From: Sipunculus nudus
Taxonomy: Eukaryota > Annelida > Sipuncula > Golfingiida > Sipunculidae
Assembly (NCBI GenBank): GCA_026874595.1
Contig: CM049316.1
Coordinates: forward strand, 42,981,695 to 43,045,694
DNA: 64,000 bases
Reading direction: 5' to 3'
Below the pieces are notes generated by a model. The model was given only the letters and a program-made list of their open reading frames with translations. It had not been told where the DNA came from and searched no databases. Positions 50,672 through 62,189 of this stretch are shown piece by piece (the stretch's first letter is position 1; each line of letters begins with the position of its first letter). The position numbers and the translations under genes were made by a program.

Positions 50672-53600
50672 GAATCTGATTTTTTATCTCCATAACAAAA
50701 TTTGTGTTCATCACGCATACGTGATCTGTTTATATTATGTTCCGTAACTAAGGAAGGGACCACCCCCTGGAAGTCCGGTGCAACACCTAAGCGGTTCAAT
50801 CCTGGTCCGGTTCAGCCATATTTGGTCCGGTCCAGTAGGTAGACAAGTCTAAGCGGTCTTGTCCATTTAGTAAAATATAATTAAGATAAATTAAAATTGC
50901 AATTAATGTGCTTCTTTGGTCAAATATTTAACAAAAACCGAATATGACAATACACATTCATCCCTGTAATAAATGTAATATTATAATCTACACGTAATCT
51001 ATATTGCAAGACCTGGCTTGATTTCTGAATTACAATAAAAAATTACAATTTTTGTAAATAACTTGACAACAGTTGAATATTTTGTGTGAAAAGCGCAAAG
51101 GGGAGGCGGCATGGTGGTTAGAGCTAAGAGACTTTCTTTGGGAGGTTAGTTACAAGATTTTTAGGATGAAAATAAATCTATGAAATTAATCCATGTTTCG
51201 CATAAATGTTTATAAAATCGGTCCAGGAGTAAGCGGTCCAGTATTTTTGTTAGCGGTCCAGTCCATATTAAAATTTTGGACAAGCCCACAACTCTATATA
51301 ACTCCTTTAGGAATCACCCGTTTACACATTTTTTTCAGTGTATTCCGGGCAAGTCCATTAAAATGTGACATAAACATAAACATTTCATTTTACTTTCCAT
51401 TGTAAGTATTATAAATATTCTTAAAGATATGTTTAAAAAATCAGTTATCTTGAAAATTTTTGCCGGAGATATTTCATTGTGAAGTTTATGCTTTTAAAAT
51501 AATAGCTGTATTTGTAATAAAACTGTAGGTAAAATTTCCTCATCTCCATTATCCATTACACCAATAATATAAAACTTGTTGCCTGTCATATTTAATCCCA
51601 GGAACATAACCTTTCACTTTTTTAATTTTACACAACCTTGGGCAAAGATAAGGTCGTGTTTGACACTAATTATAATATGCTAATTATCACTCATTTCGTT
51701 ACCAAAAAAAAAAAAAAGATAAAAGAAAGTGATATTCTTGTCTGTTAGGATCCAGATGTGTTTACAACAGCTCAATGTTTTAGCGTGTGATCTGTTACGA
51801 AAGGATTGTTTGTGGCAATTATATCTTACGGTGGCTGATTTAGGACACAGAAAAAAAGTAAAAAAAATAAGGCAGGTAAATAGCGACTTTAAGACCAAAG
51901 CAGAGCATTTTGCTGAAGAAAAATCATGATACGAGATGATCGAAATATTTAAACCGTTTATTTATGAATATAAAACATTTATGAAGGTAGGTTACCTAAA
52001 AGTAATCTGAGCTATAGTTATAGCCAATAAATACAGTATTTATATTTAGTATATTTACATTTATGATTGTCAAATACATGTTCCATAAAACAACACACCG
52101 TTTCAATAAAAACAAAAGCTAAAAGAAATTGTACAAAAAAGCATGTTTCTATAAGAAGCTCATATTTGTTTGTATTTTGTAAATAATAAGGTACCCACAA
52201 TGCATGCATGCAGACCTAAACATTTCTATTTGAGTGACTTAACAGTTATGGCTTCGAATCCGCCGTTCAGGTAAAATGTTTCAGTTTCTTTAGGCTTTGA
52301 CATCTTCCTTACGGATATGAATAATTAAATATTGAATTTATATTTTATAATTTTTCTTCAACTCGCCTTATCTTAGGGGATATACAGACTTGATTGATTT
52401 TAAATTAATTATATTGTATTACCGTTCGGTTAAACACAGTATACATGGTCTTTGTTTTATAATTGCAATAGTTAGCACTCTTAACGTCTACTGTCCCTTT
52501 AACGTTGCTTTGCTTTATGTCAATTTAGCTTCGAATGGTTCATACACGTGTGAAATTTTATATCGAGATCTCGAGATAAATATTTTTTTCTGTGTCCTAA
52601 ATCAGCCACCATAGTATCTGGTCTTGAAATCACTTTCTGTACATCCTATGTAGTATTTCATGTCATTGTTTGTTCTAACTGTTGCTTCATAGACTATGCA
52701 TCTCAGCTGACACTGACCATTCATAGGGCATTCATCTTGTTTTTACGGCAGTTTCATTGTTTGTGAGGTTCATTTGCAGCTTTGTTAGTATTTAGGATTT
52801 TCATGTTATGTTTGCTGATATATATATATATATATTCGTATGTGTGATTTATGTACAAAGATCTGGTCAAACAAAATAAAACCTGTCGATCGGTAGGAAC
52901 AGACATTAATGACGAATTGTCATTAAGAGTTCATTAAAGTGTAAAGTTACTGCATATCTTTATATTATATTAATTGGATACCATTCTCAAATTTAAAAAT
53001 CAGTTTGATTCAATGAATTGGATGTATAATTTGAAAACGGAACATATGATCATCATGGTGGATAACTCCAGGGAGCGAAATCAAGAAATTCTGCCATCAG
53101 ACTGGCGGTCTCAGAATTTCTTCTTTTTTTTGCGAGACCTCCAGATATTGACCAAACCCCTCAGTTTTATGATGATATAACAAGATTTGTTTTACAACAG
53201 GTGTAATCTTCATAAGCTTGGGTTATTGTGTTCAAGGAAATGAAAGGACTGCAGAAGATCTAAAACTTTAGCTTGGTATTTTATTCGTTGATATTTTCTT
53301 TTATTCCTAAGTAGTCGGTCTCCTTATTTTGACCAACTTTAACTTTAGGCCAAAGAGCCCTAAAATGCGGTAAACAAGGGAATTATTTTTTTAATATTTA
53401 TAATGACTTTATGGCAATATCTTATGGAACCTTTAAATAGAAATTCAGAACATTTATGAAACGATTCAAGTCATACAATTTAAAATGAGGCCAAAGGAGG
53501 CCGAAGTCTTTCAAGAAAACAACTCACTGGAACATTGTGAACATAAACAGGGCCTAATGAAGAACTACTTCTGGTACATTAGGCCCGCGTAGGCGAATAC

Positions 53601-54068
53601 GAGTTCAGCGAGATCAAACACATGACACTTACCAGTTAGCCCTCAAGCAATTTTATAATCTTAAAACGAAATTCAAAAATAACAGCATGGATTCATGTAC
53701 AGTTTTACCGGCATAGGCACCTTACATGTCCTTTAAAGTATTATAAACTGACAAAGATAATCAACAGAAAATATCACGTGACAAAGAATCGTAGGGGAAA
53801 CATTAATGGAGCCTAATCACCTATTTGACCTTTAAAAACAAAAGGTCATCCCTTGATGCTTTTATAAAAATACCCCAGAAAACGTAGCTATCACCGCAAA
53901 CACGCTGCTTGTTTGTTTATATTAACTTGTTTATAATATGTGTGGGCCTGCCAAAATATCACAAACTCAACAAATGCATGTGGTGGATGTCAGATCAGCC
54001 AGAGCTTTGCAAATTTTTTTTTTTTTTTTAATTAGTGACGTTCAACCTCCGCATATATGCATCCTAAC
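50672..54068. other. Non-coding DNA, nothing firm
   Basis: Around 50790-51270 the motif AAGCGGT(C)CAGT occurs several times, but it has no clear architecture. A short TA run is at 52818-52835. ORFs here (for example 52974-53180) carry no motif. Confidence 0.4.
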
Positions 54069-56435
54069 CAGTGGCGGATCCAGAGGGGGAGCCTTGGGGG
54101 CTAAAACCCCGCCCTCCCCCCCCCCTTTCAAGGATGGATACATTGTTATCATTTTTTATCATAGAGGATTTTCATTATATTATTTCAGTTGCCGTCATAC
54201 AAATATCACCTTTTCAACTGAAATATAAACGTTGAAAACCCAAGGAATCGTTAGGAGAGGCGCATGTCTACACCAGGATCAGGCATATTTTTATTCCCCC
54301 GCCATTAAGTAAGAGGACTACTGAAATGGGCCGCGTCTGTCAGTCCCTCCGTTCTTTCGTCCATCTGTCCTTCAAAAACCGTCCGTCCGTCCCACACCAT
54401 CACTGATGCCACACTTTCCTCGCCATGGTTAACATATGGCCGGGGACCATTGTGGCCCTAGGTCCTTTTGTATTTTTAAATAATTAATTGGGCATTTTCC
54501 AACATTGGTTATAGACGTTAAAAAAATCAGAATCTATCATCCGTGGCTCCCTCAAGCATTTCTTATTGCAATGCTCCAGCTGTCCTTGGGCTTAGATACC
54601 TTGCTTGTGAACAAAATTAAGCGTTTAAATAAAAAGCAAGCCTTTTTCACCTCTCTTTATCCTAAATCATTTTCTCTTTTTAACATAACGTCAAAACATT
54701 ATTATTCAAATAAAAAATAATAAACAATGTCTGAATATACTTACATCAAAGCATTTGTTTTTCATGATAGGCAGTGGAAATTTACTGCCTCGTCATAAAT
54801 AACATGTATGGTGGACTGGGATTTTGGCTGTATATATCAGTTTGAATTCTCTATGGGGAATCTGTGTTGAAATTATTTGTCCTTGTCGCTCTTTAAAAGA
54901 ATAAATGTACAAAACGGTACAAGAAACATGAGTAAACTGACAATGTTTTATACCTTTAGCATCCTTTTATGGAAGATTTATTATCGATTACAAATGTATA
55001 AATTACCAAATATGGAAATTTGGAAATGATAAAAAAGAAACAATGGAAATGATAATGCATAAATATGCAAACGAAAGAAATGCATTTTATACTTCAGACG
55101 TATAAATAAAAGAGATCAAACGTTTGAACGTATAAAAGCAAGTTATAGACTAAAAAAGCAACTGCGCATATGGAAAAATAATTTAAGCTATACCAGTTAA
55201 TCAAAATGAACGCTGGTGGGTAATATATTAAAAAGTAGTTAGAGAATGATATTCAATCACGAGTTATTTGTTTGCCTTTTTCAATGATGCTTAATGAATT
55301 TTAATGTTTACATGTAGTTGTGTCTTTATTTTATGATTGATCAATTATTTGAGATTAAATAATGAATGAAATGATTATATCTTCGGGCACTTGTGCTCAC
55401 ATCTCATGTTCATACCTATACGACAACTTAAAAAGAGATTATTAATATACCCAAGTCTTATTTTTATTTTTAAATCGGTTGAAAGAAAAACAATAATTTC
55501 CAAATCATTTATTCTTTTCCCATTCCTACTGCTTGCTCCAGAAGAGTCTTTATGTGCTGAGTAAATGAATCCTCTGCGAAGCAAGGTTTATCACGTAATT
55601 ATCGACGTTGGTTGATTCGTCTGTTAGCAGCTGTACTCAAAAGTTATAGACGGACTAATGAGGAGACCCAGAAAAAAATCCAAAATAATTTAGAGTTTAC
55701 CTGGATCACAATAATATTTTTATTTAAAAGATGCTTAACTGTTGTGGAAAAAAGGCGATCGAGAGACCGTCCTTATATTTTGGTCTTAGGGGAATCTTTA
55801 ATTGAAAATAAATTCCCGAAAGAGGCGAGCAGACCGGGTATGCAAAATCGAGTTGATGAACTTGTCACACATTCCTCATGAATAAATATAATCATCGCGC
55901 TACAAACTGTAAACACAAAAAAAATAAACATAATATAAATTGTCTGACTTCAATGTCTGCATTAACGTGTTGTCTCAACTTTGTCCATGAGTTTCCAGTT
56001 GAAAACTATGGCTCGGTAATATAATAAATTGCACATCTGTTCCCATTTATACAAATTCACAATTTACAAATTGTCTGATCGTATATGAAGTGGAAAAATT
56101 GAAAAGGTGTATTTTGATATCCATATCCGTGGATTCATGTTTTGTTAGATTATAGTGTGCAAATTATTTAATGTTAACCTGAAATTAAGACTACATGTTT
56201 ACAAGACATTAATGTGGTAATGGCTATCTAATACCTCTTTCTCTCATTCATAAAAAACAGTTGATTTTTTTAATAAAATCATTATTCTGAGGATCAAGAA
56301 TGAAAAAGGGCAGTTTTTCGTTTTCTAAAACGGCAAAGAATTATGTTTTTTATAGGTGTAAAGTGACTTATATTTATTTAACTTATCAAACGTTTAACTT
56401 ATTAGAAACCTTATGAACATCAAAAGTTTTCACTG

Positions 56436-56475
<40 letters not shown>

Positions 56476-56619
56476 TAATTTATGTATATAAATTGATAGA
56501 TAGATAATAAGATAAATGTCTATGGCAAGTGTCTGCGCAATATATATATATATATATATATATGGTTATGGAAAGTTTCTACTAGCCTCCCCCCTTGCAA
56601 AATCCTGGATCCGCCCCTG
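54069..56619. mobile_element. Candidate element with hAT-like 15-bp ends
   Basis: CAGTGGCGGATCCAG (54069) faces CTGGATCCGCCCCTG (ending 56619), inverted with one mismatch. CTAAC directly flanks both ends. G/C-rich tracts follow each terminus, as in other such elements. No transposase is recognisable inside. The two ends may instead belong to two separate MITEs, since only about 15 bases are shared. Confidence 0.4.
56436..56561. repeat. Two (TA)n microsatellites
   Basis: TA runs at 56436-56471 and 56540-56561, with a short GATA-like run between them. Confidence 0.9.
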
Positions 56620-56788
56620 CTAACACATAAATTTACATGTTTTCCCCGTTTTTCAACATTGCAGTGTTTACAAGCACGTTCTTGATAAAAAAAAATCCAC
56701 AATCCTTTACGGAGGCGTTATAAGAACTTTTCATAACCAGGTTTGCCCTTAGATCTTTAACAGGAAGCCAGAAATCGCATTATTTGTT

Positions 56789-57163
56789 TTAAAAGTTTTG
56801 GTGAACGGACAGTCGAAATACTTTAGTCAGACAACAATTCAAGGAGGCCGAGGTGTTTCGGGGAGTTTTATCCGAAATGATCGATGAACCGGCCCTAAAA
56901 TTTTTTTCACCCTGAATATGGAAGTAAATTGTGCCCGAATGACCGCCGACTGCGAAAATGTATACAGGCATAAAGCGTATAATTTCTTTTTTTTTTGTAT
57001 TTCCAAATAATCCATATAATATTATGTTATGTTTTATAATACTATAATATTATTAAATTTTATGTATAATAATCCAAACAAATGTACCGACCTTTGATTT
57101 CAATTACTTCAACTTTCTTCTTGATTTTTTGCTCACCACTGAAACTGCTGTCCTCTTCTCAAA
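56789..57163 (-). CDS. Two candidate exons of a PLAT-like gene
   Basis: The exon at 57163-57092 (acceptor ATTTCAG, donor GTCGGT) ends EQKIKKKVEVIEIK plus one base. The next exon starts at 56949 after TACATTTTCGCAG with two bases, so the phases join. It reads VGGHSGTIYFHIQGEKNFRA and continues to a TAA near 56789, with a possible GTATTT donor earlier. Beta strands around an SGT...I.GE pattern resemble the first half of a PLAT domain, as in the gene at 30 kb. In this phase the 57163 exon starts with TGA unless splicing uses the AG six bases further in. The same first exon recurs at 5.0 and 12.9 kb. It may be a pseudogene. Confidence 0.35.
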
Positions 57164-57171
57164 CTGAAATA

Positions 57172-58225
57172 CAGTGAAACCTCGTTGTGTCGAACTGGTT
57201 AAGTCGAATTCCCGCATGTGTCGAAGTCGAACGTGGAGTTCCTGCAAAAAAACCTTACTAATTTAACTCCGTTTGTGTCGAAGTCGGATGTGTCGAAAAA
57301 CTTAATGTGATTTGTTGGTCCCCAGCTAGTATTTCTATCGCTTAACTCGAAGTCATGTTTGGATAACAGTTGTACGAAGCCCGTCAATTATGATCCAGTC
57401 ATAATTAATTAATACCGACAAGACTCTTACTCCTCAAACGCGATCGCTCTGTCGCTCGACTCGATGTCATGCCGCTTTAATGTTTGGACAACAACTGTGC
57501 ACGGTCCAACGATCATACCTGCGGCCGCGATGACCAGTTACACAATTAATACCGCCAAGGATCTTACTCATCAAGGGCGATGGCTTACATACCAACCACG
57601 CCCATTGCACCACCACCAACCACAGAAAGGCCCGCGAGATGTGGCGCATGCTGCGGCAGCAGCTACAGTCGTCAGAAACCGCGGATGACTGCTTCAGATT
57701 ACTTTCGGGAATTCTCTTGTTAAGCAAGGACTGTTACTGCATTTTTAAGATCTTGCATTTTTTTATCTAAAAAATTATCTGAGTCAACCATTTGATGATT
57801 TATGTGCTTTTATACACGTACATGTGTGTGCTCTTATTACATTTTCTTGATTTACGTAATCCTTACGCTCCCGAGGCAGCGGAGTCTTGCGCTTCTGAAG
57901 AAGCTAATGATTATGATACGATATAGGTAGTAGGCCTATAGGTAAAGCGCTGTGTAAAGAGCATATACCTAATCCTATATTTGGTGATACTTATGTGCTT
58001 TTTTATTATTAATAAAATATATATATATATATATAAATTGTGTTGTTCTTTCACGCAGACATTTATGAGAACTCTATAATATAGGCCCCATACATGTGCA
58101 GTATCAATCGATAATAATCAAGGCTGAAGAATGTTATATATAATAAACATCGGTTGTCTCGAACTCCGGTTGTGTTGAAGTAAATTCACCGGTCCCTTCG
58201 ACTTCGAAACAACGAGGTTTTACTG
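57172..58225. mobile_element. Non-autonomous pogo/Tigger-like (Tc1/mariner) element
   Basis: The ends CAGTGAAACCTCGTTGTGTC (57172) and the reverse complement of CAGTAAAACCTCGTTGTTTC (ending 58225) are inverted repeats. TA flanks both sides (57170-57171 and 58226-58227), as expected for Tc1/mariner. The CAGTRAAACCTCGTT start followed by TCGAA words is typical of pogo/Tigger ends. The 1054-base interior keeps many GTCGAA words, but I could not identify a transposase domain. Confidence 0.75.
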
Positions 58226-58425
58226 TATATGGAACTAGTAAAACCTGACTTGTGACACAGAGCCTTCAGTAGCCTTCAGACCTGAGCCGGACTGGGCGAT
58301 GACAGTTTCTTACACAAGGTTGATAGCTTGTCACGTTATTGTGTGTAAGCTGAATGCCTTTTGTCAAGTAATTAGAAGAGGATCCCACCAGATTTAAAAT
58401 CAATATGTTGATTGCTGGTCAGGGA

Positions 58426-58620
58426 CTAATACAGCTTCGTTCCTTTACACAAGAACCTTTCCTCTAAGACAATGCTGGTCAGGGAATAGCCCTTGTAAAC
58501 ACACCACCTGACACACATGGATTCCGACAACTTTGGTGCAAAAACAATATGCGCTTTTACCCCCTTAAGCATACATCGTTCCTTTTCAAATCGCAGCATT
58601 GTTCTCGGAACCTTATTCAA
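58426..58620 (-). pseudogene. WSC-like domain exon remnant
   Basis: The minus-strand reading SESMCVRWCVYKGYSLTSI, then FLCKG, has the spacing of a WSC carbohydrate-binding module: Cys-x3-Cys-x3-Gly-Tyr, then 10 residues to a Cys-x-Cys-Gly end. Here the first Cys of that end is Phe (FLC instead of CxC), which would break a disulfide. An upstream Cys (RCMLKG) sits where the module usually starts GCY. Splice borders are not clear. It may be the upstream exon of the PLAT-like remnant at 57 kb, now separated by the pogo-like element. Confidence 0.35.
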
Positions 58621-58889
58621 TCCACCTAACGGTTAATAAGCAAACGTATCGAATAACCTGTAACAAAGGATCAAGGAATAACCACAAAACATAATAACTT
58701 CTCATTTGGTATGAACCAGCCCATTTCATTTTAATCAGACATTCTTACCTGAGGAGTGCATGTTGCACGGAATTATGTAGTCGTAAAATGTCTGACGAAA
58801 CTTGATTCCTCTTTATTCATATAATTATAAATCGCCTGTATATAAAATAGAGCACTATAAAAGTTGTTTATTGCAGGAAACCTGTAGAT

Positions 58890-59011
<122 letters not shown>

Positions 59012-59368
59012 ATTTACTTTCGTACAAACTTTCTCAGGAAGCCATATGGGCGGTTCTCAATGTGGGGTGTAATTATTTAATTTTCTTCGGCCCATGTGTC
59101 TGTGTACAATCGTTCATATTTGACTGCAAATTTGTGAATATTAACTGCTGTAATGTATGTATTGGTTATAGCCAAATCAAATGTTATGCAAGCCGTGAGG
59201 TTTTCGAAGCTTGTGTCACATGGCAGGCGAGAAGGCTTGCTCACCACGATTGGCCCATAGCAAAGTTAAGCTCCTGGCTTGCATTCCATTTCATTGGGTT
59301 ATAACTGATTTGTCCCACATGCCCCGCCTCTTAGGTCGAAGGTCACGCCTGTCATTTGTAAGCTCATC

Positions 59369-60790
59369 AGACTGAAGGTCATCTGAGTTATAGCGATTAC
59401 CCTTTGTCCGGTGTCCGCCCGGTTGTCCGGCCGTCCGTCCATTAACAGGGCATAAATCGTAACCGTTAGACCTAGAAATTTTTAACTGTACAGGGAGGTC
59501 CTGGGCAAATCTCCTTGGAAACCCGAAATTAGGTCACGGTGACCTATATTTTGTGACCTACCGGCCGAAAACATGATTTCGGGCACCCAGTCAGACGGGG
59601 CACAAATTGTATCCATTAGTCCTAGAAACCTCTAACCTAATGTTTTGGGAGATCCTGGGCAAATGTCCTTGGAAATCTGACCCTAGGTCACTGTGACCTA
59701 TATTCTGCGATCTGAAAGGAAAAGATGTCATATCAGCACCCTGAATGTAAGATGGAGAAAAAATCGTAACAGTGAGGCCTAGAATCTTCCAACACAATAT
59801 CCTGGGAGTTTCTGGGCAAATCTCCTTGGTAAATCTGAAATGAGGTCATAGGGACCTATATTATATGACCTTCAGGCCGGAAACAAAGTTTTATAGCATG
59901 AGACAGTCAGACAGGGCACACTTGAACCGATAAGGCCTAGGATCCTAGAACCTGACATTTAGGGAGTTGCTAGGCACACTTTGTATTTGTTTAGCCTAGA
60001 ATCTTCTAAACAACATTCTGAGACGTCCATGGCAAAACCGAAATTAGGTCACCTTGACCTATATTTTGCGAGTCGTATATGCACGCAGATAGTCTGTCAG
60101 GGCACAAATTTTATCTGTTAGGCCTAGAATCTTCTAATGTTACATGCTGAGACGGCCTTGGCCAGTGTCCTTGGAAAACTGAAATTAGGTCACCATGACC
60201 TATATTTTGCAACCTATCAGAAAACATGTCATATAAGCATCCAGACAGTCAGACAGGGCAAAAATTGTATCCATTAGGCCTGGAATATTTTAACATAAAA
60301 TTCAGGAAGTTCCAAGTTAAATGTCATTGGAAACCTGAAACTAGGTCATGGTGACCTATATTGTGTGACCTATGGGCTGAAAAATTGTTTTGCGCACCCA
60401 GACAGAGAAGGCACAAATTGTATCCATTAGTCCTAGACTCTTCTAACATGACATTCAGGGAAATCCTTGGCAATTCTCCTTGGAAACCTGAAACTGGATC
60501 ATGGTGACCTATATTCTGCTAGCTATTGACCAGAAACATGATTTTGAGCATCAAGACATACAGGGTAAAAACTGTATCTATTTTCCTTTGAACCATCTAT
60601 TTTGAAATCCAGAGGGATCCTGGGCAGGTCTCCTATGAATCCTGAAATTTTTATTTCTGTCCATTTTTCAACATTGTAACTTTACCCATAGGCTATTCTC
60701 ACAGACAATATATAACATTAATAAAAAAATCATGAGCACCCAGTTAAAATTAGCTGAGCGTCATGGTCCAAGGACCACTTGTTTTGGCTA
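59369..60790 (+). repeat. Dispersed repeat, copy g, with seven roughly 155-bp internal units
   Basis: The left end AAGCTCATCAGACTGAAGG is followed by GTCCGTCCGTCC. The right end reads TTAGCTGAGCGTCATGGTCC and ACCACTTGTTTT. Between them, seven copies of a unit of about 155 bases run in order: GGGCACAAATTGTATCCATTA, then GGCCTAGAATCTTCTAAC and GGGAGTCCTGGGCAAATCTC. Each unit ends CTTGGAAACCTGAAATTAGG, then TCACGGTGACCTATATTTTG. This is the best-preserved copy in the window. Confidence 0.85.
59531..60510. promoter_or_regulatory. Array of AGGTCAnnnTGACCT palindromes (estrogen-response-element consensus)
   Basis: Perfect 15-base matches lie at 59531-59545 (spacer CGG), 59685-59699 (CTG), 60046-60060 (CCT), 60187-60201 (CCA) and 60343-60357 (TGG). 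Imperfect ones lie at 59843-59857 (one mismatch) and 60496-60510. The half-sites are kept while the three spacer bases vary. AGGTCAnnnTGACCT is the inverted-repeat-3 consensus bound by estrogen-receptor-type nuclear receptors. Whether any receptor binds here is unknown. Confidence 0.7.
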
Positions 60791-61997
60791 CGTACCAGTT
60801 ATTTGCCATAGTTGGAAAGTCTCCATGCAACTTCACTTGCATGGTCAATTTTTATGACCCTGTGATGTAAGCACATTTGAACGTACAGTTAGAACAAAGG
60901 AAAATACGCCGCATGTGGGACAAACCTTAGATACTAGATTCGGAGCATGTACGATATTACTTTTTATATTGCTATTTCACTATGAACATAATCAATATCA
61001 ATGTTATTTTCTTTCTCTACAAAATACGTTCGTCAGTGATTTTCACTCAGATGATCACAAGACCAAGCAAGGCCAAGTTATGATTGGTTATAGACTGATT
61101 TTTTTTAAAGACGTGATTTAGGTTGACATATATTTATTTTGACACCGCGAAAACCTGACCCCGAATGGGGAATGGGGCAGACTTAGGTAGAGTCGAGTCG
61201 CTTACAGGTACATACGTTCCGACGCCAACAAAACTTTTATTGCTTGCCGGAATCAAATATTTCGGAAAGCATGTTGGTCAGTTCAGTATGTTTGTTGCTT
61301 GCCGGAAATCTTCGATTTTCTCAAGCTTGTTGGTTAGTCCCGTATGTTTGTCTTTTTGTTTGTCTGTTTGTTGGTGCTCCAAAGGCCACAAATTCCACAT
61401 TATTAAATATTCCTTTTCCACATAATTAAATATTCCTAATCTTACAAATGAGGTACGTGCTGTCATGACTTCCATAAAGTTCCCATGGTTTAAATGTATT
61501 ATTTAACAGATAAAACCGTACCGGCTGAAAACTCAAAACGCAGTTTACAGAACACTCGCCTTTAATTCTACTTACCAGCTATAAATCGGTATCAGGAATA
61601 TGCAAGCCTCCGTTATGTGGGGGTTCCTATTGTAAGATGCTAAGAACCCGTGTTTGCATTCAATCCATTTTCCCAGGTTCGATCCTGCGTAAGTGACTCT
61701 AAATTTGTAAATATTCCTCCGTGACGTTCCTGAATCCGGATTATGTGCCGATCCGACACCAAACACACAAACACACATACGCGTATATGCGTATAAGAGA
61801 GGACCTTGCTGACCTTATACTTCCGAGGACTAACAGTTCTGCTAGAGTTAACAAGAAGAGCTATTGAGATCCTAATTACTTATGGTACGCATGTTTCCTC
61901 GCACACTTTTTTTTAAAGAAAAAGGTTGGTTAGACGTGAGCGCGGTGCGTTGACTTAGCGCATAGCTTGCGAGGACAACCTGCGAGGACAGGTTAGT
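60791..61997. other. Non-coding DNA, nothing firm
   Basis: A GGTTCGATCC word near 61677 resembles a pol III B-box, but no A-box was found. ORFs at 61165-61429 have no motif. Confidence 0.4.
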
Positions 61998-62035
<38 letters not shown>

Positions 62036-62050
62036 TATATATATATATAT
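61998..62050. repeat. (TA)n microsatellite with a short (CA)n interruption
   Basis: Two TA runs separated by ACACACA. Confidence 0.95.
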
Positions 62051-62189
62051 TCGGCAGACGTATAGGTGGTGTGCTCTTCTAGAACAAGTTTGTTTGATTT
62101 TGCGGGATTATGCCTTATTAAGCTGTATAATTATTAATTTTATTATTTCCCATTAGGTGCCCCTATTTCTTTTGTGCTACAAGGACCTC

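Noticed and set aside
50780-51270. Repeated AAGCGGTCCAGT words
   Set aside because: Four or five loose copies without regular spacing or a hairpin; no function could be argued.
52238-52272. GGCTTCGAATCC word resembling a pol III B-box
   Set aside because: No A-box at the right distance, and no tRNA or SINE structure. The GGTTCGATCC word near 61677 was set aside for the same reason.
61165-61475. Overlapping ORFs of 61-86 residues
   Set aside because: Three different frames are open over the same sequence with no motif, as expected by chance.
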